Shown here: positions 1-7,465 of the stretch, piece by piece | Layout: the number at the start of each line of letters is the position of its first letter | Position numbering within the stretch: position 1 is the first letter of the stretch | Source of the DNA: Chloroflexota bacterium | GTDB lineage: Bacteria; Chloroflexota; Limnocylindria; Limnocylindrales; CSP1-4 | Assembly: GCA_016200675.1 (NCBI GenBank) | Contig: JACQEH010000104.1 | Location: forward strand, 1-18,295 | Reading direction: 5' to 3' | Length of the DNA: 18,295 bases | Translations under genes and position numbers: made by a program | Notes under the pieces: generated by a model | What the model saw: the letters and a program-made list of their open reading frames with translations, nothing else | The model's database searches: none | Told to the model about the DNA's origin: nothing

Positions 1-936
1 CCCGACTACTGGATGCCCTCGACGGCGGCCCTCGTGAAGGAGGCCATCGGCAACCAGCGGGCCGCGGCGATGGACGTCTCGGCCGCCTGCTCCGGTTTCG
101 TCTACGCCTTCTCGACCGCCCAGGCGTACGTGGCCGCCGGGCTGGCGAAGCACGTCCTCGTGATCGGGGCCGAGCTCCTGACGCGCTTCCTCGACTACAC
201 GGATCGGAGCACCTGCATCCTGTTCGGCGACGGGGCCGGGGCCGTGGTGGTCTCGGCGTCCGATCAGCCCGGTGGGAGCCTCGGCATCGAGCTGACCACC
301 GAACCGGCAGGCGCCTACATGATCTGGCTGCCGGCCGGCGGGGCGAAGAGCCCGCCCTCGCGCGAGACCATCGCCCGGGGCGAGCACTACATCCGGATGG
401 AGGGCCGGGAGACCTATCGCTTCGCGACCCGGACGCTGGCCACGACGGCCCTCGAGTCCGTGCGCCGGGCCGGCCTCCAGCCGTCCGACGTCTCCCTCTT
501 CATCCCGCACCAGGCGAACATCCGGATCATCGATGCGGTCGCCAAGGGCCTCGACCTGCCGATGGACCGCTTCTTCGTGAACCTCGACCGCTACGGCAAC
601 ACCTCCGCGGCCTCCGTACCGATCGCCCTGGCCGAGGCCGTCAACGAGGGCCGCGTGAAGGTTGGCGCCAACATCTGCATCGTGGCCTTCGGGGCTGGCT
701 TCACGTCCGGGGCGGCCACGATCCGGTGGACCGCCGACCCCGCCCGGGGGATCGCCGGCGACGCGGCCGTGGATCCGTCCATGGTGCACGTGCGACTGCC
801 GCAGGACTGGGACGCGGTGGACCCGATCCCGCCGGCCCTCGCCGAGATCATGGCCCGCCCGGACCCGCTCAACATCCCGCTCGACGACGTCGTCCCGGGG
901 GAGCCGGCGCCCGTCGGCAAGGAGGTCCACGCGTGA
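1..936 (+). CDS. fabH: 3-oxoacyl-ACP synthase III (FabH-type), 5' truncated
   Basis: FabH-type condensing enzymes join an acyl-CoA starter to malonyl-ACP to begin fatty acid synthesis in the cytoplasm. The reading frame is open from base 1 (P-D-Y-W before the Met at 13), so the true start and about the first quarter of the enzyme lie upstream. Counting from the Met at 13, the Cys-His-Asn triad is visible: C26 in SAACSGF, H166 in IPHQAN and N196 in YGNTSA. The glycine-rich turn is FGDGAGAV. The family normally ends close to the IRW at residue 239, but this protein runs on for about 68 more residues rich in Asp and Pro. The stop overlaps the fabG start as GTGA, so the two are probably translationally coupled. 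The FabH superfamily call is strong. A specialised KAS III paralogue cannot be excluded. Confidence 0.93.
   Translation, partial: PDYWMPSTAALVKEAIGNQRAAAMDVSAACSGFVYAFSTAQAYVAAGLAKHVLVIGAELLTRFLDYTDRSTCILFGDGAGAVVVSASDQPGGSLGIELTTEPAGAYMIWLPAGGAKSPPSRETIARGEHYIRMEGRETYRFATRTLATTALESVRRAGLQPSDVSLFIPHQANIRIIDAVAKGLDLPMDRFFVNLDRYGNTSAASVPIALAEAVNEGRVKVGANICIVAFGAGFTSGAATIRWTADPARGIAGDAAVDPSMVHVRLPQDWDAVDPIPPALAEIMARPDPLNIPLDDVVPGEPAPVGKEVHA
919..926 (+). promoter_or_regulatory. Shine-Dalgarno site for fabG
   Basis: AAGGAGGT lies at 919-926, six bases before the GTG at 933. It is close to a perfect anti-16S match and fixes the fabG start inside the end of fabH. It is the strongest ribosome binding site I saw in the window. 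Confidence 0.85.
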
Positions 937-1682
937 TCGACCTGAGCGGCAAGAGCGCCGTCGTCACCGGTGGATCGCGGGGGATCGGCCGGGCCATCGC
1001 GCTGCGGCTGGCCACCCAGGGTGCCGACGTCGCGTTCAGCTATCGTGGCAACGCCGCGGCGGCAGAAGACACGGCCGCGGCGATCCGGGCGCTCGGCCGG
1101 CAGGCCCTGGCCATCCAGGCCGACCACAGCCAGCCCGAGGCCGGCGACATCGTCATCAAGGCTGCGCTGGAGGCGTTCGGCAAGGTCGACATCCTCGTCA
1201 ACAACGCCGGCATTACCCGCGACGACCTCATCATGCGGATGTCGGTCGAGGCCTGGCAGTCCGTGATCGACACCAACCTGTCCGGCGCGTTCCACGCGAT
1301 CAAGGCCGTGACGCGGCCGATGCTTCGAGCGAAGTCGGGCCGGATCGTCAACATCACGTCCGTCTCCGGCCAGGCCGGCCAGACCGGGCAGGCTAACTAC
1401 TCGGCGGCGAAGGCCGGGCTCATCGGCCTGACGAAGGCGACCGCTCGCGAGCTCGCTTCGCGCGGCATCACGTGCAATGCGGTCGCGCCGGGCTTCGTCC
1501 TGACGGAGCTGACGCAAGACCTGCCGCAGGCGCTCCAGGACGAGATCAACGCCCGGACGCCGCTTGGGCGCTTCGGGACGACTGAGGAGATCGCTAACGC
1601 CGTCGCGTTCCTTGCCAGCGACGAGGCTGCCTACATCACCGGCCAGGTGCTGGCGGTCGACGGCGGACTGGTGATGATGTAG
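933..1682 (+). CDS. fabG: 3-oxoacyl-ACP reductase (FabG-type SDR)
   Basis: An NADPH-dependent short-chain dehydrogenase that would reduce the 3-ketoacyl-ACP made by the FabH step. The 249-residue product is the usual FabG length. It has the cofactor loop TGGSRGIG near residues 12-19, the NNAG motif, a catalytic Ser in ITSVSG, and the YSAAK Tyr-Lys pair. It also has the PGFVLT loop and ends in the typical ITGQVLAVDGG tail. The GTG at 933 is chosen because it follows an excellent Shine-Dalgarno site and begins right at the conserved N-terminus. The frame is open further upstream, but that part is the shadow of fabH. The next gene, an O-antigen ligase, starts 3 bases after the stop, so this reductase could be co-transcribed with the polysaccharide genes. 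A role in a non-fatty-acid SDR reaction is possible but less likely beside fabH. Confidence 0.95.
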   Translation: MIDLSGKSAVVTGGSRGIGRAIALRLATQGADVAFSYRGNAAAAEDTAAAIRALGRQALAIQADHSQPEAGDIVIKAALEAFGKVDILVNNAGITRDDLIMRMSVEAWQSVIDTNLSGAFHAIKAVTRPMLRAKSGRIVNITSVSGQAGQTGQANYSAAKAGLIGLTKATARELASRGITCNAVAPGFVLTELTQDLPQALQDEINARTPLGRFGTTEEIANAVAFLASDEAAYITGQVLAVDGGLVMM

Positions 1683-1685
1683 GGC

Positions 1686-3746
1686 GTGAGGATCTCGAAC
1701 TCGCTGCTCCCGCCTGACGATCTCGTCATCAAGGCAGCCGACGAAGGGGCATCACGGCTCGCTCAACCCGCGGTTCGGACAGTCGCCGTCGCGCTCGGGT
1801 CCTTGCTTCTCGGTTACATGTTCCTTGGTCGGGGCTTCGACCACCTCGGAGTCCCGCCAATCTATGTCGGCGAGGTCGTGCTGGCCATCAGCGTCGTCGC
1901 GACGGGCTACGCCCTCTGGCGCCACGGAGTTCGAGCCGCGCCGACACGAACCATCTGGCTGCTGCTCGGCCTCATGGCCCTGGGTGCGGTCAGGACGATC
2001 CCCTTTCTCGGTGTCTACGGCTTGGACACGTTGCGCGACGCCACGCTCTGGGGCTACGCAGTATTCGCGCTCGTCGTCGTGGTCATCGCGGATCGAGACC
2101 TCGTCCTCCGGGCGTTTCGGGCCTACGGCTGGGTAGTCCCAGTCTTTGCTGTTTGGCTCCCAATCTCCTACAGCATCTTCGCCAGTCTGAGCGCCGGGAT
2201 CGACCCGCGCTCTCCGGGGTCGTTCGTGCCGCTGGTCTTCTTCAAGGGCGGCGACATGGCGGTCCACATCGTCGGGGTGGTCGCCTTCCTCATCCTCGGC
2301 AACGGCGCACTGCTCACGCGCTCATCGATTCTCTTGCGCGTCGTCATCGGCGTGCCGCTTGTCCTGACGGCGTTCATCGCCGGTGCCGCCAATCGCGGCG
2401 CCTTGCTGACGATCGTGGCTGGGATCGTGATCGTGGTCCTTCTCGCGCCCCGCTCGCGGAACTGGCTGCCGCTGCTGCTCTCGGCCGTCCTGCTCGCGGC
2501 CGGCCTGACGGTGCAGGGGGCGCTCGGAAGAGGTGGCGTCGCCGTCTCACCCGCGCCCACATCAAGCCCTGCGTCGACGAGTGCCGCGACGCCGTTGGCG
2601 TCTCCGACGACGGATCCGAACGTGACGCCGAGCGGAACCGGATCTATGGGTTCGGGTCAGACCGTCCCGCCCCCGGCACGATCGAGTGGCCCGCCTCCTG
2701 CGTCGGCTGCACCGTCGATCCCGCTCCCCGGTGCGATTCCGGTCGCGAACTCCGGTTTCGAGCTCGGCTCAGTCGGAGGGTCTATCCCGGGATGGACGCC
2801 GTTCGGCGTGGGTACCTATTGGATTGTGGGCGGAGAAGCGCACGCCGGCGCGCAATTTGCCGCAGTGAACAACACGCGCAACCCCTTTGAGTCGAGATTG
2901 ACGAGCAGTCAGTTCCCATTTGTCGCGGGCGAGGACATCCAGGTCTCCGTATGGGTCAGGGCGGTCCAAGGCGTCCCCGCGGTCGAGGTCTACGTCGACT
3001 GGTACGACCAGACCGGGCAGCGCATCTCGAGCGAATTCCTCAAGAGACTGGCGACAAATGGGATCACGGCGTGGCAAGAGGTTGTGGGTGTCGCGACGGC
3101 TCCAACCAACGCGGTTCGTGCCGATGTTCTCCTTTGGGAGGCGGCCGGCCACGCAGCCATCGGTTTCGACGACGTGTCGGTCCGGGCGGGTGAATTCGTC
3201 CCCAGGCCGCCGTCGGCCAAAGGCCGCCCGGCAACGCTCGGGCAGGTCATCGACAACATCTTGAGCGTGTTCGGATCGTCGTCTGACGCGGGCCTGGAAG
3301 GCTCCAAGCAGTTCCGTCTCGAGTGGTGGGGCACGATCGTCAACTACACGGTCTTCGGGAACTACTTCTGGACCGGCAAGGGGTTCGGCGTCAATCTCGC
3401 GGACGCCGATGGATTCCAGGCGACGGCTGACCACTCGCTCCGTGCGCCGCATAGCAGCCACTTCACCGTGCTCGCCCGGATGGGAGTGCCGGGATTCGTG
3501 CTCTGGGTCCTCCTCCAGGCGGCATTCGGGCTCGGCCTGCTGTGGGCCCTCCGGGCACTGCGGCGGGCTGGCGACGCCCGGCTGGCCGCGGCTGCCGGCT
3601 GGTTGCTCGCATACTGGATCGCGATGATGGTCGACACGTCGTTCGACCCCTACCTGGAGGGCCCCCAGGGCGGGATCTGGTTCTGGGTGGTGTTCGGAAT
3701 GGGCCTCGTCGTCATTCGCCTGGCTTCCCGGCGTCGTACGGCGTGA
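1686..3746 (+). CDS. O-antigen ligase/polymerase with inserted carbohydrate-binding-like domain
   Basis: A multi-pass membrane protein of the Wzy/WaaL (O-antigen ligase) family, expected to polymerise or transfer lipid-linked glycans on the outer face of the cytoplasmic membrane. Hydrophobic segments fill residues 30-280, with an N-R-G-A-L-L motif at 236-241. Residues 285-351 form a Ser/Thr/Pro linker. Residues about 352-502 look like a CenC/CBM4_9-type beta-sandwich: it opens with N-S-G-F-E, has a central W-x-x-x-V-G, and closes with I-G-F-D-D-V-S-V. The family signature resumes at 541-605, with R544, WW, GKGFG and HSLRAPHSSH, followed by two or three more membrane segments. At 686 residues it is well above the usual 400-450. 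The GTG at 1686 follows fabG by 3 bases, with no clear Shine-Dalgarno. One line (2881-2940) counts about 57% GC, below its neighbours, which hints at acquisition. Polymerase versus ligase cannot be settled here. Confidence 0.85.
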   Translation: MRISNSLLPPDDLVIKAADEGASRLAQPAVRTVAVALGSLLLGYMFLGRGFDHLGVPPIYVGEVVLAISVVATGYALWRHGVRAAPTRTIWLLLGLMALGAVRTIPFLGVYGLDTLRDATLWGYAVFALVVVVIADRDLVLRAFRAYGWVVPVFAVWLPISYSIFASLSAGIDPRSPGSFVPLVFFKGGDMAVHIVGVVAFLILGNGALLTRSSILLRVVIGVPLVLTAFIAGAANRGALLTIVAGIVIVVLLAPRSRNWLPLLLSAVLLAAGLTVQGALGRGGVAVSPAPTSSPASTSAATPLASPTTDPNVTPSGTGSMGSGQTVPPPARSSGPPPASAAPSIPLPGAIPVANSGFELGSVGGSIPGWTPFGVGTYWIVGGEAHAGAQFAAVNNTRNPFESRLTSSQFPFVAGEDIQVSVWVRAVQGVPAVEVYVDWYDQTGQRISSEFLKRLATNGITAWQEVVGVATAPTNAVRADVLLWEAAGHAAIGFDDVSVRAGEFVPRPPSAKGRPATLGQVIDNILSVFGSSSDAGLEGSKQFRLEWWGTIVNYTVFGNYFWTGKGFGVNLADADGFQATADHSLRAPHSSHFTVLARMGVPGFVLWVLLQAAFGLGLLWALRALRRAGDARLAAAAGWLLAYWIAMMVDTSFDPYLEGPQGGIWFWVVFGMGLVVIRLASRRRTA

Positions 3747-4936
3747 GGGACCGGGCCGGCATCGACCGCGTCCTGCAGGTGCACACCCGCTATCGGCAGG
3801 CGGGAGGCGAGGACGAGGTGGTCGAGTCCGAGCGGCAACTCCTCGAGGCGGCCGGGATCACGGTTCGACAGGTGATCTTCGACAATGCCGACCTGCGCGA
3901 GTCACGATCGCTTCGGGGTGACCTCGTCCTGGCCGCCTCTGCGATCTGGTCGCGCTCGGCGGAGCGACGCGTGCGGACCGAGATCGCGGCCACGAATGCG
4001 CAGGTCGTCCACGTCCACAACACGTTTCCCGCAGCGTCGCCGTCAGTCTACTCGGCGGCGGCCGCCGCGGGCGTACGCGTCGTGCAGACGCTCCACAACT
4101 ACCGGCTGGTCTGCCCCGCGGCGACCGCGTTCCGCAACGGTCACGTGTGCACCGACTGTCTGGGGAGAGCCATCGCCATGCCGGCCGTGGTCCATGCCTG
4201 CGTTCGGGGTTCACGCTCGCAATCGGCTGTGGCCGGGACGACGATCGCGGTGCACCGAGCGATCGGAACCTACCGGACGCGGATCGCCAGGTACCTGGCG
4301 CTGTCGTCGTTCCAGCGGGACCTGCTGGTGGCCGGCGGCTACCCGGCCACGCGCATTCGTGTGCTCAGCAACTTCCTGGAGCCGGATCCGGGCGAGGGGC
4401 CGGGCCCACGGGCGGGCATCGTGTACGCCGGTCGTCTGTCGCCCGAGAAAGGCATCCTCCCGCTGCTGGGGGCCGCGGCCAAGACCCCAGGGCTCATCAA
4501 GGTGATCGGCGAGGGCCCGCTCGCGCCGGCCGTCCGGGCCGCCGCCGCCAGCGGGCTGCTCACGCACCCGGGTGCCTTGCCGCGCGCGGCCGTCCAGGAG
4601 GAGCTTCGGCGGGCCGTCGCGCTCGTCCTGCCGTCGCTCTGGTTCGAGGGGTTTCCCATGGTGGTCGTTGAGGCATTCGCCTCGGGGACGCCCGTCATCG
4701 CGAGCCGCATCGGGTCGCTCGCCGAGCTCGTGGACGATGGCGTCACGGGGCTGGTCGTCGAGCCGAACGACCCGGCCAGCCTCGCCGAGCGGATCCGCTG
4801 GGCTTACGACAACCCTGAGAAGATGCGCGCCATGGGTCGACAGGCACGCCACGCGTACGAGGCCCGCTACCGGGGCCCCGCGCACCTCGCCGGGCTCGTG
4901 GATGCGTACCTGCCAGTTGCCGGAGGCGCGCCCTGA
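3743..4936 (+). CDS. GT4-family glycosyltransferase
   Basis: A cytoplasmic, probably membrane-associated GT-B glycosyltransferase that would add one sugar to the lipid-linked repeat unit. The 397-residue product has an N-terminal acceptor domain opening V-L-Q-V-H and a glycine-rich GGEDE near residue 21. It continues with VHVHNTFP and a Cys-containing patch (C124, C136, C139) seen in one GT4 subgroup. The C-terminal donor domain has AGRLSPEKG at 229-237 and the E302-x7-E310 pair in EGFPMVVVEAF. The GTG at 3743 overlaps the stop of the upstream ligase as GTGA and begins just before the first strand. The same frame is open upstream, but that is antisense-like shadow within the ligase gene. Donor and acceptor sugars cannot be read from sequence. 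Confidence 0.9.
   Translation: MRDRAGIDRVLQVHTRYRQAGGEDEVVESERQLLEAAGITVRQVIFDNADLRESRSLRGDLVLAASAIWSRSAERRVRTEIAATNAQVVHVHNTFPAASPSVYSAAAAAGVRVVQTLHNYRLVCPAATAFRNGHVCTDCLGRAIAMPAVVHACVRGSRSQSAVAGTTIAVHRAIGTYRTRIARYLALSSFQRDLLVAGGYPATRIRVLSNFLEPDPGEGPGPRAGIVYAGRLSPEKGILPLLGAAAKTPGLIKVIGEGPLAPAVRAAAASGLLTHPGALPRAAVQEELRRAVALVLPSLWFEGFPMVVVEAFASGTPVIASRIGSLAELVDDGVTGLVVEPNDPASLAERIRWAYDNPEKMRAMGRQARHAYEARYRGPAHLAGLVDAYLPVAGGAP
4922..4935 (+). promoter_or_regulatory. Ribosome binding site and candidate CTG start of second ligase
   Basis: GGAGG at 4922-4926 sits six bases before a CTG at 4933. That CTG overlaps the stop of the upstream glycosyltransferase as CTGA. No comparable site precedes the first conventional in-frame start, the GTG at 4990. 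The geometry copies the GTGA and ATGA junctions elsewhere in the window. The site itself is plain to see. Its use with a CTG start is inference. Confidence 0.5.
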
Positions 4937-4989
4937 CGGGTACCCGCCTCCGTCTTCCTGGTTTCGACGGCCGAATCCGGCTCGGGTTC

Positions 4990-6765
4990 GTGCTGTTCGG
5001 AGGCATGGTCACGCTGCAGAGCTCCTCGAGCCTTGACGCGTCGAAGCTCGCCTATCTGGCCGGAACCGTCCTCTGCATCCTGGGCGCGGCGACCGCCGTC
5101 TGGCGGGCGCGAAGGGCGCCGGCCGTCGGACGCATGGCGCCGTGGCTGGCCGCGTCCGGGGCGCTCGCCGTGATCATTGCCGTCTCGTTCGTGGTCGCGA
5201 GATTCGAGGGGACCTCGCTCGTCAGCTGGGCACGCGATGCGGCCGGCTACGTTCTGTTCGCGGCAGTCCCGATCCTGGCCCTTGACGCGCAGGCGTCCAC
5301 CTCCCGGCGACTGCTGCTTGGCATGCTCGTGGTGGCTGGGCTGCTGGGCGGCACCTCGTGGGCCGTCGAGTGGCTTGGGCGCCGCCATATCGTCGATCTG
5401 GCCTTTGGCCGGATCGTGTTCCCCACCGGCCAGTTGCCGAGCCTCCTCTACCTCACTGCGATGGCCACGGCCATGATCGGCGGCCTGCACAGCCGGCGTT
5501 GGGCGGCGTTGGCAGGCGTCGTCCTGGGGCTGTTCCTGATGACCGGGACGCGCTCGTCCCTGCTACTCCTCGTGGGTCCGGTGGCGATGGCCGCCACGCT
5601 CGGCCGAAGCCGCATTCGGGCCGCGCTGCCGGCGGTGGGGCTGCATGCTGTCGTGGCGGTCGGCCTCTTCCTCGCCGTCCAGATGTCGGTCCTTGCGCCG
5701 TCGGTGCTCGTGCTGAACCACTCGTCGACGAACGGGAACGGCGGCTCCGGGCAGGCCACCGCATCGCCGACGCGGGCGCCGGTCGTGGCCGGAGATCGGA
5801 TCGGGTCGATCCCGGCCCTGGTCGGGGATCCGGCGTCCGACCCGAGCGTGAAGGAACGCCTGGCCCAGTACCGGGCCGCGTGGGCACTGTTCGCTTCGAG
5901 TCCCATTGTCGGCGTCGGGCCCGGGCGTACCATCGATTGGGTCAACGTCTCGGGCGGCCAGGTCTCGGAGTACACCGCGGATACGCCGCTCGTGCTGCTC
6001 GCCAAGTTCGGCCTGCTGGGGGTCATCGTCTTCGTCGGCGTGGCGGTTGCCTATGGCCTGACGCTGAGAAGAACAAGCCTTCCCGGCTGGACGGCGGGCT
6101 CGATGGCGCTGCTCGGCCTGGGGATCCTCACGCTGGTCTCACTGCCCCTCGGGTTCCCGGTGGAGGACAAGGGCTTCAGCCTCGCGCTCATCCTGTTGAT
6201 CGCCCTCGTGCGACAGCCGGGCCCTCGCGACCCGTCGGTAGTGGGCACGGAACAGCCGCGCGGTCGTGTCCCAGCTGTAGCGGCCCACGTTCGCCCGCCC
6301 GCGCTCGACGAGCTCCACACGGAGCGCCGCGTCCGTCCACAGCCGCGCGACGGCATCGGCGATCGCCGTCGGATCCTTCGGATCGAAGATCAGCGCAGCC
6401 CCGCCGGCCTGCTCGGGGAGCGACGTGACGTTCGAGCAGGCAGCCGGGACGCCGGACGCGAAAGCCTCCCAGAGGGGCCCGCTGGCCGCTTCGAACAGCG
6501 TCGGGACCACGACGCCTGTCGCGAGCCGGTACAGCGCCCGCAACTCCAGCGGCGAAACGAAGCCGACCCAGTGGACCTGATCCGCGATCCCGAGTGCGCT
6601 CGTCCGTCTCATCAGGTCGCGATGGAACGCATTCTGGAAGCCGCTGGCGACGAGAGGGACCCGGAGCCCGCGCTCGCGCCGCAGGAGTGCGAGGGCCTCC
6701 AGGAGCCCGAGATGGTTCTTGTGCGGCCACGTCTGCGCGGGATAGAGGATGAAGCGTTCGGGTAG
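4990..6765 (+). CDS. O-antigen ligase-like membrane protein with antisense C-terminal tail
   Basis: A second Wzy/WaaL-type integral membrane protein. Hydrophobic segments lie at about residues 1-35, 50-70, 85-130, 150-235, 335-358 and 368-408. Family signs are TRSSLLLL at 187-194, R-x-x-x-Y with SPIVGVGPG at 304-312, and DTPLVLLAKFGLLG at 331-344. The recognisable family region ends near residue 410 (about 6220). The frame then stays open for about 180 hydrophilic, Arg/Pro-rich residues that are the exact antisense of the downstream minus-strand glycosyltransferase. A lost stop codon or a sequencing frameshift near 6220-6240 would explain this, since a TAG lies in another frame at 6239. The start given is the first conventional codon. 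A CTG at 4933 has a better ribosome site and would add 19 residues, completing the first membrane segment. Its partner role to the first ligase (polymerase versus ligase) is unknown. Confidence 0.8.
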   Translation: MLFGGMVTLQSSSSLDASKLAYLAGTVLCILGAATAVWRARRAPAVGRMAPWLAASGALAVIIAVSFVVARFEGTSLVSWARDAAGYVLFAAVPILALDAQASTSRRLLLGMLVVAGLLGGTSWAVEWLGRRHIVDLAFGRIVFPTGQLPSLLYLTAMATAMIGGLHSRRWAALAGVVLGLFLMTGTRSSLLLLVGPVAMAATLGRSRIRAALPAVGLHAVVAVGLFLAVQMSVLAPSVLVLNHSSTNGNGGSGQATASPTRAPVVAGDRIGSIPALVGDPASDPSVKERLAQYRAAWALFASSPIVGVGPGRTIDWVNVSGGQVSEYTADTPLVLLAKFGLLGVIVFVGVAVAYGLTLRRTSLPGWTAGSMALLGLGILTLVSLPLGFPVEDKGFSLALILLIALVRQPGPRDPSVVGTEQPRGRVPAVAAHVRPPALDELHTERRVRPQPRDGIGDRRRILRIEDQRSPAGLLGERRDVRAGSRDAGRESLPEGPAGRFEQRRDHDACREPVQRPQLQRRNEADPVDLIRDPECARPSHQVAMERILEAAGDERDPEPALAPQECEGLQEPEMVLVRPRLRGIEDEAFG

Positions 6766-7437
6766 GGCGAGCCGTGCGCGGGTACCGGCGACCGCATCCT
6801 CGGTCGGCTCTGCGTACGCGGTCACGATGGGTGCCCACGGCACGATCGAGACCTTCTCCGGTGGCAGCTTGTACTGGTCGATGAGGTCATCTCGAATCCA
6901 CGTGCTCGTGACCACGACCTCCGTTGCCTGGCGGCAGAACGCCCGGTATCTCGCCTCGCGCCGGGCACGCTCCCGGGCGCTGAAGAACTGGGGCAGGTGG
7001 AGGTGCTGCAGGTCGTGCGGGTGGTAGATGCTGGGCACGTCGGTGAGGAACGCGCCCTGGGTGGGGAAGTGCACGACGTGCATGCCGGCCCGCTCGACGT
7101 AGCCGTCTGATCGGGGAATCGGATCCGCCGCGATCCCCGGCAGCGTCGGCAGGCTCCGCCACGCGGTGCGCAGCCATGGAGCGTGACGTCGCAGTCTCGC
7201 CCGCGCGCCGCCGGACCAAGAGGTCGGAGGTGGCGGCACGTAGGCGATGCTGCAATGGCCCCGGATGAAGGGCAGGAGCCAATCATCCGCGTCGGGATAC
7301 GCCAGGAACACGAACCGCTCGGGCGCGTCCTCCGGCAGGCCGGACAAGCCGTTGGCTAGGCCCATGATCACGCTCTCGACCCCGCCGGCCATCCCGCTCC
7401 GGAGTCGGGCATCGATCGCGATTCGCAGCTCGCTCAT
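6139..7437 (-). CDS. GT4-family glycosyltransferase (Wzx-operon end)
   Basis: A GT-B glycosyltransferase of 432 residues. The N-terminus reads I-A-I-D-A-R with GMAGGVE near residue 15-21, the glycine-rich opening usual in GT4. HPHDLQHLHLPQFF at 139-152 is typical of a mannosyltransferase-like subgroup. The donor domain has P-A-Q-T-W-P-H-K-N-H at 233-242 and the E316-x7-E324 pair in FEAASGPLWEAFASG. It is the last gene of the minus-strand group, 28 bases after the acetyltransferase. The ATG at 7437 is preferred, and a GTG just before it at 7440 is the alternative. No clear Shine-Dalgarno is seen. The recognisable domain ends near residue 402 (about 6235). The last 30 or so charged residues run antisense into the membrane-protein gene on the other strand. 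Confidence 0.9.
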   Translation of the reverse strand: MSELRIAIDARLRSGMAGGVESVIMGLANGLSGLPEDAPERFVFLAYPDADDWLLPFIRGHCSIAYVPPPPTSWSGGARARLRRHAPWLRTAWRSLPTLPGIAADPIPRSDGYVERAGMHVVHFPTQGAFLTDVPSIYHPHDLQHLHLPQFFSARERARREARYRAFCRQATEVVVTSTWIRDDLIDQYKLPPEKVSIVPWAPIVTAYAEPTEDAVAGTRARLALPERFILYPAQTWPHKNHLGLLEALALLRRERGLRVPLVASGFQNAFHRDLMRRTSALGIADQVHWVGFVSPLELRALYRLATGVVVPTLFEAASGPLWEAFASGVPAACSNVTSLPEQAGGAALIFDPKDPTAIADAVARLWTDAALRVELVERGRANVGRYSWDTTARLFRAHYRRVARARLSHEGDQQDEREAEALVLHREPEGQ

Positions 7438-7465
7438 CACGAGCCTGTGCCATCCGGCAGGTCGG

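Noticed and set aside
726..932. Upstream extension of fabG in the same frame
   Set aside because: The added peptide is Arg/Gly/Pro-rich shadow of fabH, and the GTG at 933 has a near-perfect ribosome site.
591..1517. Long minus-strand open frame opposite fabH and fabG
   Set aside because: It is antisense to two well-supported genes, has no family motifs and is Arg/Asp-rich, as expected from high-GC shadow frames.
2769..3461. 230-codon minus-strand open frame opposite the carbohydrate-binding-like insert
   Set aside because: It is a charged shadow frame opposite a protein with coherent membrane and beta-sandwich features.
3542..3742. Upstream extension of the first GT4 gene
   Set aside because: It overlaps the end of the ligase gene and lacks glycosyltransferase features. 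The GTG at 3743 fits the overlap pattern.
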